A stretch of 27,866 bases of DNA from CAYSIX01 sp964431205. Its GTDB lineage: Bacteria > Planctomycetota > Phycisphaerae > Phycisphaerales > Phycisphaeraceae. This document shows positions 15,858-23,177 of the stretch, piece after piece. The translations under genes and the position numbers were made by a program. Numbering within the stretch: the first letter of the stretch is position 1; every line of letters starts with the position of its first letter. Under the pieces are notes generated by a model that worked only from the letters and a program-made list of their open reading frames with translations, made no database searches and had not been told where the DNA came from. Location: the NCBI GenBank assembly GCA_964431205.1, contig CAYSIX010000022.1, positions 1 through 27,866 on the forward strand. The letters are read 5' to 3'.

Positions 15858-17355
15858 GGCGTGCGATTGTACGGCGGCGCGTGAGGGCCGCGGCGGCGGC
15901 GACGAGCAGCGGCGCGGCGGACGCGGGCTCGGGGATCGCCGCGCCGTCGCCGTTGCCGGAGAAGTTGGTCTGCCAGATGGCCAGGTCGAACGCGTCGACG
16001 TCGCCGTCGAAGTCCGCGTCGCCGTCGGGGATCTGTGCGCCGGCGGTGGTGCCGAAGCCGATCTGCCAGAGCCCGAGGTCGAACGCGTCGGCGTCGCCGT
16101 CGCCGTCGAAGTCGCCGGGCAGGACGAGGCGGAAGACCTCACCGCCGTTGAAGTCAACGATGTAGAGGTTACCGGCCAGGTCTTCGCCGAAGGAGCTGAT
16201 GCTGTTGATCGAGCCGACGGCGGGGTCGAGCTGATCCTCGACGTTGGCGGCGGTGCCTTCGGGGTCGGCGGGGTCGAAGGTCCAGAGGTTGGAGGAGATG
16301 AAGTCGCCGAAGAAGTAGAGGCCCCGGAGCTGCTCGATGGGCCCGCGGTAGACGTACCCGCCGGTGACGGAGCGTCCCTCGAAGGTGCCGAACCCGTGGT
16401 CGTAGTCGTAGACGGGATCGACGTTGCCGTCGGGGCGGTCGCCGCCGACGCCGCCGGTGGGCGTGGCGATGCGTCCTTCGCGCAGGCGCCAGCCGTAGTT
16501 TTCACCGCCGGGGCTGTCGGCGGGCTGGAAGTTGACCTCTTCGAGTGTGTTCTGTCCGACGTCGGCGATCCAGAGGTCGCCGGTGTCGCGATCGAAGCTG
16601 TTGCGGAAGGGGTTGCGCAGGCCGTAGGCCCAGATCTCGTCGTCGCCTTCTTCTTTCGGCGTGCCGGCCACGAAGGGGTTGTCATCGGGGACGGCGTAGT
16701 TGCGGTGGTTGTCGTTGGGAAAGTCGTCGGTGTTGACGTCGATGCGCAGGATCTTGCCGAGCAGGTTGTCGGTGATGTCCTGGCTGTTGCCGATGCCGGG
16801 GGTGTGGCCGGGGCCGGAGTCGTTGCTGCCGCCGCCGTCGCCGGTGGCGATGTAGAGGTAGCCGTCGGGTCCGAAGTCCATCCAACCGGCGTTGTGGTTG
16901 GCCTGAGGCTGACTGATGCGCATGAGGGTTCGGACGGGGTTGGGGTCGGCGAGGTTGGGGTCGTCGGAGACGCGGTACTCGACGACGTTGGTTCGGCCGG
17001 CGGAGTCGGTGAGGTTGAGGTAGAACAGGCCGTTGTTCTGGAAGTCGGGGTGGAAGGCGAGGCCGAGCAGGCCGCGTTCGTTGTCGGTGGTGATGTTGTC
17101 GACGGTGAGGAAGGTGGATACGGAGCCGGGGACGGGCCCGTTGGAGAGGTCGAGGGTCTTGACGCGGCCGGTGGTGCCGGTGCCTTTTTCGAGGACGAAG
17201 AGGCGATCGGGGTCGCCGGGGGCGTGAGTGGCGAGCAGGGGGTTGGAGAACCCGGCGCCGACGCGGACGGTGGTCACGTCCTCCTGGGCGACGGCGAAAG
17301 ACGGGGATAGAACGGCGGTGAGTACGGCGGCCGAGAAGCGCGCGATCGGTGGCAT
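15826..17355 (-). CDS. Secreted PQQ-type sugar dehydrogenase with dockerin-like and PEP-CTERM ends
   Basis: A 509-residue exported protein. The start at 17355 has AAAGGA upstream and gives a signal peptide (ARFSAAVLTAVLSPSFAVAQ). The body is a six-bladed propeller of the glucose/sorbosone dehydrogenase (GSDH) family: 'GLLGLAFHPDFQNNGLFYLN', 'DGYLYIATGDGGGSND', 'LLGKILRIDVN', 'IWAYGLRNPFRNSFDRDTG', 'DVGQNTLEEVN' and 'GGENYGWRLREG'. Such enzymes oxidise sugars with PQQ. Residues 414-467 carry two Asp-rich DxDGDxDAFDLxxWQ loops, and a PEP-CTERM tail begins at PEP 475-477, followed by a hydrophobic helix and RRR. A further 13 residues after the arginines are unusual and are encoded where ruvX overlaps. 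No PQQ synthesis gene is in the window. Confidence 0.9.
   Translation of the reverse strand: MPPIARFSAAVLTAVLSPSFAVAQEDVTTVRVGAGFSNPLLATHAPGDPDRLFVLEKGTGTTGRVKTLDLSNGPVPGSVSTFLTVDNITTDNERGLLGLAFHPDFQNNGLFYLNLTDSAGRTNVVEYRVSDDPNLADPNPVRTLMRISQPQANHNAGWMDFGPDGYLYIATGDGGGSNDSGPGHTPGIGNSQDITDNLLGKILRIDVNTDDFPNDNHRNYAVPDDNPFVAGTPKEEGDDEIWAYGLRNPFRNSFDRDTGDLWIADVGQNTLEEVNFQPADSPGGENYGWRLREGRIATPTGGVGGDRPDGNVDPVYDYDHGFGTFEGRSVTGGYVYRGPIEQLRGLYFFGDFISSNLWTFDPADPEGTAANVEDQLDPAVGSINSISSFGEDLAGNLYIVDFNGGEVFRLVLPGDFDGDGDADAFDLGLWQIGFGTTAGAQIPDGDADFDGDVDAFDLAIWQTNFSGNGDGAAIPEPASAAPLLVAAAAALTRRRTIARHAVPGDRPGR
15866..15871 (-). promoter_or_regulatory. Leaderless-type -10 box (TACAAT) of ruvX
   Basis: TACAAT on the minus strand ends 8 bases before the ruvX ATG, and lies inside the 3' coding end of the sugar dehydrogenase gene. 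No good -35 is seen. Confidence 0.45.
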
Positions 17356-17444
17356 CGGGTTCCTTTCCACTCCTGTGAAACAAACGGACACGGTCGGCGA
17401 CCCGGCGTCGGCGGCAGGGGCGGCGCCGCCGGGCCGCGTTCGTT

Positions 17445-17473
17445 AGGATAGCCGCCCGACGCGTAAAACCCAA
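17445..17473 (-). promoter_or_regulatory. Promoter of the sugar dehydrogenase gene
   Basis: Reading on the minus strand: TTGGGT (17473-17468), a 17-base spacer, then TATCCT (17450-17445). Transcription would start near 17438, giving a leader of about 83 nt before the ATG at 17355. Confidence 0.5.
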
Positions 17474-17540
17474 GAGAATGGTCTTGGAAATCATGAGGCG
17501 GCGGAGACCGGTCCGGCACCGCCGCACAGGGAGTGGAAGC

Positions 17541-18347
17541 GTGGCCAGGCCGCTGTATCAGGTCGACTCGTTCACGGGCGAGCCGTTCGAGGGCAACCCG
17601 GCGGGAGTGTGCCTGCTCGACGCGCCTGCCGAGGCGGCGTGGATGCAGCGTGTGGCGGCGGAGATGAACCTGTCGGAGACAGCGTTCATCACCCCGCCGC
17701 ACGGGGACGGGTTGCGGCGGATCCGGTACTTCACGCCGACGGTCGAGGTCGAGCTGTGCGGGCACGCGACGCTGGCGTCGGCGCACGTGCTGTGGGAGCG
17801 GGGCGACGTGCCGGACCGGGAGGCTGTGCGTCTCACGACGATCGCCGACGAGACGCTGACGTGTACGCGGGGCGACGGCGGATGGATCGCGATGGACTTT
17901 CCGCTGGATGAGCCGGTCGAGGTGGACCCGCCGGCGGGCCTGGTCGAGGCGTTGAGCGTGACCCCGCGTGCCGTCTGCCGCGGTCGTTACGACTGGCTGG
18001 TGGAAGTCGAGGACGAGGGGGCGGTGCGCGGGCTGTGGCCGAAACCGGACGATCTGCGCCCGTTCGACCGCGGCGTGCTCGTCACCGCGCGGGCGGACGC
18101 GCACGAGTTCGACTTCGTCTCGCGTTGTTTCTTTCCAGCCGCGGGGATCGACGAGGACCCGGTCACCGGCTCGGCGCACGGCGCGCTGGGTGCGTACTGG
18201 TCGCGTCGACTGGATAAGGCACAGATGACGGCGTATCAGGCGTCGCGTCGCGGCGGGACGGTGCGGCTGACGGTGGATCGGTCGCGTGGGCGTGCGACGA
18301 TCGCGGGCCGGGCGGTGACGGTATTCGCCGCCGAGCTGAGGGTGTAG
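17541..18347 (+). CDS. PhzF family isomerase/epimerase-like protein
   Basis: A 268-residue protein of the PhzF fold (duplicated diaminopimelate-epimerase-like domains). Recognisable parts are 'YQVDSFTGEPFEGNPAGV' at 6-23, 'MNLSETAFI' with the catalytic Glu at E46, 'RYFTPTVEVELCGHATLA', and in the second half 'FPAAGIDEDPVTGSAHGALG' and 'GGTVRLTVDRS'. Outside phenazine clusters most PhzF homologues have unknown substrates; no phenazine genes are here. The GTG at 17541 is preferred because CAGGGAG lies upstream and it starts exactly at the family N-terminus; the frame extends back to 17478 but that part is Arg-rich and unlike the family. Divergent from the sugar dehydrogenase. Confidence 0.87.
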   Translation: MARPLYQVDSFTGEPFEGNPAGVCLLDAPAEAAWMQRVAAEMNLSETAFITPPHGDGLRRIRYFTPTVEVELCGHATLASAHVLWERGDVPDREAVRLTTIADETLTCTRGDGGWIAMDFPLDEPVEVDPPAGLVEALSVTPRAVCRGRYDWLVEVEDEGAVRGLWPKPDDLRPFDRGVLVTARADAHEFDFVSRCFFPAAGIDEDPVTGSAHGALGAYWSRRLDKAQMTAYQASRRGGTVRLTVDRSRGRATIAGRAVTVFAAELRV

Positions 18348-18362
18348 GCGGGGCGGGCCGGC

Positions 18363-18533
18363 TCAACGCAGGAACAGGCGCCAGTGCTCGTGGCGGTTGG
18401 CGATGAGCTGGCGGAGCAGTCGCGCGGTCGTGGTGGCGGCGCGCAGGGCGCGGCATCGCCACCGGCCGAGGCGGCGCGGGCGGGCGTGTCGGGAACGCCG
18501 ATCGGGTCGTCGCGTGATGTGGGACCGAAGCAT
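18363..18533 (-). CDS. Small arginine-rich ORF behind an attenuator-like leader
   Basis: A 56-residue open frame with 18 arginines, starting MLRSHITRRPDRRSRHA and ending HEHWRLFLR. Its ATG at 18533 has a strong GGGAGG site 6 bases upstream, one of the better sites in the window, which is the main reason to call it. I do not recognise the protein; the charge suggests nucleic-acid or ribosome binding, but that is speculation. An intrinsic-terminator-like hairpin with a T5 run ends 20 bases upstream on the same strand, so the ORF could be read only through that hairpin. It ends 15 bases from the convergent PhzF stop. It could also be a chance frame. Confidence 0.4.
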   Translation of the reverse strand: MLRSHITRRPDRRSRHARPRRLGRWRCRALRAATTTARLLRQLIANRHEHWRLFLR

Positions 18534-18552
18534 CGAGGTCCTCCCGTGATCG

Positions 18553-18600
18553 AAAAAGGGAGGGCCGCGCAGCGCCGAAACGCCACGCGGCGCCTCTCCC
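18553..18600 (-). terminator. Intrinsic terminator-like hairpin, possible attenuator
   Basis: On the minus strand GGGAG (18600-18596) and GCCGCG (18591-18586) pair with CGCGGC (18569-18564) and CTCCC (18562-18558), with a small internal bulge, followed by TTTTT (18557-18553). It could end the aldo/keto reductase transcript. The overlapping inverted repeat at 18595-18610 would compete with it. Confidence 0.6.
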
Positions 18601-18610
18601 GCACGGGAGA
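18595..18610 (-). promoter_or_regulatory. Competing hairpin (possible antiterminator)
   Basis: TCTCCCG (18595-18601), a two-base loop and CGGGAGA (18604-18610) form a perfect 7-bp stem. Its 18595-18601 arm shares bases with the outer stem of the terminator-like hairpin at 18553-18600, so the two structures exclude each other. Confidence 0.45.
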
Positions 18611-18722
18611 ATCCCGGCCTCGGGAGGCAATCTTTCAGCGGCGTGAAGAAAAAGTGGTTTCGCCGACGGCCGGGCAAGCCAAGTGGCCGCGACACCGCTT
18701 CGCGTCGTCACGTGCAGGAAGC

Positions 18723-18753
18723 GACGCGACTTGTCGCGTCCCGCCGCGCGGCG
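18723..18753. repeat. Two adjacent GC-rich palindromes
   Basis: GACGCGAC-TT-GTCGCGTC at 18723-18740 and the 12-base palindrome CGCCGCGCGGCG at 18742-18753 lie just past the stop of the aldo/keto reductase gene. They may help end transcription; there is no T-run. Confidence 0.6.
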
Positions 18754-18771
18754 AGCTCAAGCGGCCGTGGC

Positions 18772-19731
18772 TCAGGTCAATCCCGGCCACGCTTCGCCGG
18801 CGCGCATCTGCCCGTCCTGAAACGCCTGGTTGAGCCGTTGGACGGCCTCGTCGGCCAGCGGACCCTTGCGCACCGCCGCGAGGTTCGTTTGCGTGTTGTT
18901 CACGCTGGTCGTTCCCACCAGCGCACACTGCACACCGGGGATCGAGAGCACGAACCGCAGGGCGATCTCCGGCCAGTCGATCTCGACGTGGTCGGCGAAC
19001 CCGATGTCCGCGGGTCGGATGTTCATCACGCGAAACCGCTCGGCGTAGGGCCGGGCGTACTCGCGATACATGCCCGGCTGATTCTCCGGGTCCCGCCAGG
19101 CGGCGTTGGCGATCGGCCGCTTGGCCAGCACACCCACGTCCCGCTGCCGACAGATCGGCAGCACCGTCTCCAGGTTCGCCTGGTCGCAGATGTTCACCGA
19201 CATCTCGACGACGGTGACCTCGTCCTGCTCGGCGGCGTAGGCGGCCGCGTCGTTGTCGCCGGAGTAGCCGATGAAGCGGACCTTCCCGGCGTCGCGCAGC
19301 TCGCCCAGCGCGCCCAGCGCCTCGCCCTTCTCCAGGACGGATCGCTCGCAGGAGTGCAACAGGCAGACGTCCAGGTAATCGGTCCGCAGCCGACGCAGCG
19401 AGCGATCGACGGTCTTGCGGATCAGCGGCGCCGACCAGGCCTTGCCCTTGACCGGCTCGTCGTCGCCGTCGAGCGCCGGGCCGCACTTGCTGACCAGCAC
19501 GAGCTCGTCGCGAACGGGCTCGATCGATCGGCCGATGACCGGCTCGGAGCCGGGATACATCGCGGCGGTGTCGATCAGGTTGACGCCGTGGTCGAACAGC
19601 TCGCCGAGGACGCGATCGACCTTGTCGGGGTCGGTGTCGAGAAAACCGATGGGCGCGGCGCCGAAGCCCAGCCGGCTGACGCGCAGACTGGTGCGCCCGA
19701 GCGGGACGTGGTCGCTGGTGGTGATGGTCAT
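18772..19731 (-). CDS. Aldo/keto reductase family oxidoreductase
   Basis: A 319-residue NAD(P)H-dependent aldo/keto reductase. The TIM-barrel signature is present: LGRTSLRVSRLGFGAAPIG at 11-29, the catalytic tetrad D54, Y59, K82 and H126 in 'NLIDTAAMYPGSE', 'LVLVSKCG' and 'DYLDVCLLHSCE', then 'FIGYSGDNDAA' and the cofactor end 'SIPGVQCALVGTTSVNNTQTNL'. Substrate unknown. The ATG at 19731 has AGGA upstream and starts the family N-terminus; the frame is open further 5' but that stretch is Arg-rich. An assembly gap lies 90 bases upstream, so the true upstream neighbour is uncertain. Confidence 0.92.
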   Translation of the reverse strand: MTITTSDHVPLGRTSLRVSRLGFGAAPIGFLDTDPDKVDRVLGELFDHGVNLIDTAAMYPGSEPVIGRSIEPVRDELVLVSKCGPALDGDDEPVKGKAWSAPLIRKTVDRSLRRLRTDYLDVCLLHSCERSVLEKGEALGALGELRDAGKVRFIGYSGDNDAAAYAAEQDEVTVVEMSVNICDQANLETVLPICRQRDVGVLAKRPIANAAWRDPENQPGMYREYARPYAERFRVMNIRPADIGFADHVEIDWPEIALRFVLSIPGVQCALVGTTSVNNTQTNLAAVRKGPLADEAVQRLNQAFQDGQMRAGEAWPGLT

Positions 19732-19820
19732 GGTCAGGGTCCTGATCGTCGCGCGGGAACGCCCGCGGGGCGGAGCACGGGTCCCTCGCCCGGCTCGTGC
19801 CATGGAACAGTTTACCGCGA

Positions 19821-19830
19821 NNNNNNNNNN
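19821..19830. other. Assembly gap (ten Ns)
   Basis: Ten consecutive N. The true length is unknown and could be larger. It falls between the aldo/keto reductase start and the AMMECR1-domain gene's stop, so statements that these two are neighbours are not safe. Confidence 0.99.
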
Positions 19831-19912
19831 CGCGATGGGCCGAAGGGCGTGGCTTCGACACGATCGCGATGCCGAGTCTGACGCGTTTTGCCGCAGCGTC
19901 GCCCCCGGCCGG

Positions 19913-20512
19913 TCATGCCGGCTCCTCCACCGTCTCGACCGTGAACCGCCAGACCCGAAGCGCGTCTGACCAGCCGTCCTGGTCCAGCCCCGCCTTGCGC
20001 CGCAGCTCCCGCCAGAACGCCCCGCCGTCCGGCAGCGTCTTCCACACCGCCGGCAGGAACGTCCCCCGGTGATGCTCCTGCTCCACCATCAGCCCGTCCA
20101 CGCCGGGGCGAAGCTGACGCAGCAGGTCCGCCTCGTCCCGGCAGGAGATCAGCTCCCGCGGCGAGAGCAGCGAGATGTGGATCGCCAGACGCGACACCTC
20201 GTGCGTGGTCACCGGCGGGAATCGCGGGTCCCGCATCGCCGCCGCGTACGCCTGCCTCGCCACGTCCTCGACCAGCGTTCCCACCGGCTCGACCGAGCCG
20301 ATGCACCCGCGCAGCCGGCCCTCTCGCTCCAGCGTCACGAACACCGCCCGGCGCTGACGCAGCGGCTCGGGGAACTCGGCCGGGTCCGGCACCGGCGGCA
20401 ACCCCCACGCCACCGCGTGCGCGACCGACATCCGCGCCACGTCCAGCACCATCTGACGCATCGGCGCGGCCAGCGGCGCCGCACCGCCCTCACTCGAACA
20501 CGAAAGCTCCAT
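19913..20512 (-). CDS. amrA: AmmeMemoRadiSam system protein A (AMMECR1 domain)
   Basis: A 199-residue AMMECR1-fold protein. Visible blocks are 'RRAVFVTLEREGRLRGCIGSVEP', 'AYAAAMRDPRFPPVTTHEV', 'IHISLLSPRELI', 'GVDGLMVEQEHHRGTFLPAVW' and 'FWRELRRKAGLDQDGW', in the family order; the 'LRGCIGS' loop is its most conserved motif. The start at 20512 overlaps the end of the MEMO1-type gene by 23 bases, so the two are almost surely translated together. The AMMECR1/MEMO1/radical-SAM trio co-occurs widely in prokaryotes and its biochemical role is poorly defined. The radical SAM member is not in this window, though the gap nearby could hide neighbours. Confidence 0.93.
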   Translation of the reverse strand: MELSCSSEGGAAPLAAPMRQMVLDVARMSVAHAVAWGLPPVPDPAEFPEPLRQRRAVFVTLEREGRLRGCIGSVEPVGTLVEDVARQAYAAAMRDPRFPPVTTHEVSRLAIHISLLSPRELISCRDEADLLRQLRPGVDGLMVEQEHHRGTFLPAVWKTLPDGGAFWRELRRKAGLDQDGWSDALRVWRFTVETVEEPA

Positions 20513-21362
20513 AGCCGACCACCCGCTCCATGGGCCCGGCGGTCTTGCCCGAATGACGCAGGTCCACGCATCGCGCCCGCAGACCGTTCGCGGCGGCGGC
20601 ACGGAGCATCGCGGCCACCGCGGCGTGCCCGCACGCGCGCGACGCAGCGATCCGCTCCGCCTCGCCCGCCTCGATCCACGCCGCCGTCTCGCGATCCACC
20701 CGCTCCGCCGTCGCCGGGTCCAGGTAATGGGATAAGTCCGAGCTGATCACGAACAGCGTCTCCCGACCGCCCCACAACTCCGCCAATACCTCGACGCTCT
20801 GTCCGTCATCGGCCTGCCCGAACAACAGGGGCACGATCCGCCAACCCGCGCCGTCTCGATCCGACGCCGCCGGGCCCAACGTCTCCCACAAAAACGGTAA
20901 ATGAACCTCCAGCCCGTGCTCGGGCGCGTGCGCCGCCTCCTGCACGCTCACGCCCGAATCCCCCAGCAACCGCTCGACCGCCTCGGCGTCCACCGTCACG
21001 TCGCCCAGGGGCGTCTCGAACGCGGACGCCCCGCTGACCCCGATGCCCTCGAACGCGAAGTGGTGCGACGGCCCGTACAGGACCACGCGGCTGACCCGCC
21101 CGCGCGCGGCGCGCAACGCCGCGTACGCCGTGCCCGCCACCGGCCCGCTGAAACGGTACCCCGCGTGCGGCGCGATCACCGCCTTGGGCCAGGCGTCTTC
21201 CTCCTGCGTCGGGCCCGTTTCCGCCAGGCGTTCGACGCCCGCCTCGACGTATCCCCGCACCGCCGCGCTCAATTCCGACGCCGACGCCGGGTAAAACACC
21301 CCTGCGACCGCCGCCGGCCGCGCCGTCGCACGCTTGCCCGCGACCTGGGATCTTGTCAGCAT
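20490..21362 (-). CDS. amrB: AmmeMemoRadiSam system protein B (MEMO1 family)
   Basis: A 290-residue protein of the MEMO1/LigB-like dioxygenase fold. Conserved parts are 'RPAAVAGVFYPAS' at 15-27, 'VIAPHAGYRFSGPVAGTAY', 'VVLYGPSHH', 'APEHGLEVHLPFLWE', 'VPLLFGQ', 'FVISSDLSHYLD' and 'ASRACGHAAVAAML'. Several of these histidines are the putative metal-site residues. The known human homologue is a copper/redox-related protein; the bacterial role is not settled. The start at 21362 shows no Shine-Dalgarno. It overlaps the AMMECR1 gene downstream by 23 bases. Confidence 0.93.
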   Translation of the reverse strand: MLTRSQVAGKRATARPAAVAGVFYPASASELSAAVRGYVEAGVERLAETGPTQEEDAWPKAVIAPHAGYRFSGPVAGTAYAALRAARGRVSRVVLYGPSHHFAFEGIGVSGASAFETPLGDVTVDAEAVERLLGDSGVSVQEAAHAPEHGLEVHLPFLWETLGPAASDRDGAGWRIVPLLFGQADDGQSVEVLAELWGGRETLFVISSDLSHYLDPATAERVDRETAAWIEAGEAERIAASRACGHAAVAAMLRAAAANGLRARCVDLRHSGKTAGPMERVVGYGAFVFE

Positions 21363-21556
21363 CGTCGCGTCACATCCGAAACGACAGGCTTCAATCCGAC
21401 CCTCGAACCCTCACTCGGTTCGCCCCCGAAAACAAACCACTCTTGATCGTAGCGCCGGCCGGCGGGAAGTGAAGGTGCGCGGCGGATAGTTTTGCCGGGC
21501 GTGAACCCGACGCGGCCGCGTCGCGGCAGTTCGGGCGCCTCGCGTGGGCTCGCCGC

Positions 21557-22660
21557 TCACTCGGACTCGGCGCGGCTCAGCCGCTCCTGCAGCTCCGACA
21601 ACGCCCCGTGACGCGGTTCGAGCTTGCGGAGCTGATCCAGGTTCCGTCGCGCCTCGTCCGGCATGCCGGCCTCGAGGTACCAGCGTGCGGCTTCGGCGGC
21701 GGCGTCCGCTCGCGTCGGGTCCACGATCAACGACTGCTCGTAATGCCACGCCGCCCGCTGCGGCTCGCCCAGCATCGCCCAGCACGCCGCCAGCTCCCGG
21801 CTTACCCCCGGTTCCAGCAGCGTCTGGCTCGGCAGCGCCCGCAGGACCGCCAACGCCTCGGCCGGCTCGTTCATCCGCCGCAGCAGCGTCGCCTTCTGAC
21901 GCAGGTACATCTCACGGTGTCGTGACGCGTCCGTCGGCGCCCGCTCCAACGCCCGGTCGATCTGACCCATCGCCATCTCGAACTTGCCCTGCCGCGCATA
22001 CAGCTCCGCCAGCGCCGCGTACGCCTCGTGCAGGCCCGCCTCCAGACGCAACGCCTCCAGCAGCGTCTGCCTCGCCTCGTCGTATCGCTGCTGATCCACG
22101 TACACCCGGGCCAGGTGCAGTCGATACCGGCCGTTGGACGGCTCGAGCCCCACCGCCTGGCTGTAGTGCCGCTGGGCGTCCTCAAGCCGGCCCGCCTGAC
22201 GCGACAGCGTCCCGGCGAACAGCCGCACCTCCGGCTGCTTGGGGTCCAGCTCCAGCGACCGCTCGAACTGCTCCAGCGCCTCGTCCCACCGACCGGCGAA
22301 CATCAGCAACTGCGCCAGGGCCGTGCGACCGGCCGCCAGCTTCGGGTACCGCTCGACGTAACGCCGCGCGTCGGCCAGCAGGTCGCCCGGGTCGGCCTTG
22401 GCTTCGATCACCGTCGAGATCCGCGCCTGCAGCCGCTCCAGCTCCGCCGCCGCACGCTCCTCATCGAAGACCGCCGCCCCGGCGCCCTCGCCCGTGGACG
22501 ACGTTTCGGTCGGCGTGTCCGTCTCGCCCCGCCCGACCCAGAGCAATCCCGCGACCAAACCCACCACCGCCACGACCAGCAGCACGGACACCGTGGTGCG
22601 GCCCGATCGCCGACAATCGTGTCGATCGCCCTTCATGTCAGGATGGATCGGCCAGATCAC
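21557..22660 (-). CDS. Membrane-anchored TPR-repeat protein
   Basis: A 367-residue protein with an N-terminal helix at about 22-42 (TTVSVLLVVAVVGLVAGLLWV), a Thr/Ser/Glu linker, and then seven or so tetratricopeptide repeats from residue 90 or so to the end, such as 'AGRWDEALEQFERSLELDP', 'AQRHYSQAVGLEPSNGRYR' and 'GKFEMAMGQIDRALERAP'. TPRs mediate protein contacts; the partner is unknown. The GTG at 22660 is proposed as start because TACGCT ends 6 bases before it with TTGCCC 16 bases further upstream; the more usual choice would be the ATG at 22636, giving 359 residues. Neither has a good Shine-Dalgarno. Separated from the MEMO1 gene by 194 bases, in which I see nothing clear. Confidence 0.85.
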   Translation of the reverse strand: MIWPIHPDMKGDRHDCRRSGRTTVSVLLVVAVVGLVAGLLWVGRGETDTPTETSSTGEGAGAAVFDEERAAAELERLQARISTVIEAKADPGDLLADARRYVERYPKLAAGRTALAQLLMFAGRWDEALEQFERSLELDPKQPEVRLFAGTLSRQAGRLEDAQRHYSQAVGLEPSNGRYRLHLARVYVDQQRYDEARQTLLEALRLEAGLHEAYAALAELYARQGKFEMAMGQIDRALERAPTDASRHREMYLRQKATLLRRMNEPAEALAVLRALPSQTLLEPGVSRELAACWAMLGEPQRAAWHYEQSLIVDPTRADAAAEAARWYLEAGMPDEARRNLDQLRKLEPRHGALSELQERLSRAESE

Positions 22661-22666
22661 GCGATC

Positions 22667-22694
22667 AGCGTAACGGATCGGCGGGGGCGGGCAA
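22667..22694 (-). promoter_or_regulatory. Promoter of the TPR gene, leaderless GTG type
   Basis: On the minus strand TTGCCC (22694-22689), a 16-base spacer and TACGCT (22672-22667), then 6 bases to the GTG at 22660. Confidence 0.4.
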
Positions 22695-22821
22695 TCGGCG
22701 TCGCCGCGCCGCACGGGGTGTCGAACAAAGGCAGGGCACCCCCGACGAGGAACGCGTTTGGCTTTTTCTTCGGTGGGGGGCGAGAGGCCCATCCATTTCT
22801 GGGCGACACTCGCCTCACGCC

Positions 22822-23034
22822 TCAGCCCTGGCGCATGGGGTCGCGGGCCGTGCGGTTTGTCCGTTGATCGGGGGCCTCGGTCCGTTCGTCGAGCGCGCGG
22901 TCGCCCGGGTCGGGTGCCGCCTTGACGATCCGCAGGTCCGGGGCCCAGATCGGCGCGGGCGGGGGGCTCAGGACCGTGCCCGACAGCAGCAGGCCCAGAT
23001 ACGCCGCCACGCTGTATCGCACCCAACTCGCCAT
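22822..23034 (-). CDS. Small membrane or exported protein, hypothetical
   Basis: A 70-residue frame: one hydrophobic helix at about 7-25 (YSVAAYLGLLLSGTVL), a Pro-rich turn (PPPAPIWAP), then a polar Asp/Arg-rich tail. I do not recognise it. The helix and composition look more protein-like than the surrounding chance frames, and it fills the gap between the TPR gene and the divergent PTPS gene. GAGGA lies about 13 bases before the ATG at 23034, a long spacing. It may be real or spurious. Confidence 0.4.
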   Translation of the reverse strand: MASWVRYSVAAYLGLLLSGTVLSPPPAPIWAPDLRIVKAAPDPGDRALDERTEAPDQRTNRTARDPMRQG

Positions 23035-23164
23035 GGATCCGCCCCGTCCTCGATCTTGCGTGTCTTTCCGGGATCAAATCACCGATACAGACGGCCCGGA
23101 GGCAAGCGCGGGATGCGAAAAAACTCGCCCATCGTCGGCCGATCGTCGCGGCGTGCAGCGGCCC

Positions 23165-23170
23165 TATAAT
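23165..23170 (+). promoter_or_regulatory. Leaderless-type -10 box (perfect TATAAT)
   Basis: TATAAT ends 7 bases before the ATG at 23178, in DNA that is otherwise very GC-rich. There is no Shine-Dalgarno. The predicted transcription start is on the start codon. Confidence 0.6.
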
Positions 23171-23177
23171 CGCGGCC

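Noticed and set aside
15643..17310. 555-codon plus-strand open frame opposite the sugar dehydrogenase
   Set aside because: Antisense of a recognised enzyme gene; the translation is a Val/Gly/Ala/Glu run without any family motif.
18540..18700. Glycine-riboswitch-like words (GGGAGAG and GCGCCGAAACGCC)
   Set aside because: The words fall on opposite strands and in the wrong order; the conserved aptamer core is not present.
22718..22743. GGGGTG...CACCCC inverted repeat as terminator of the small membrane protein gene
   Set aside because: Six-base stem with a 14-base loop and no T-run on the needed strand; too weak to list.
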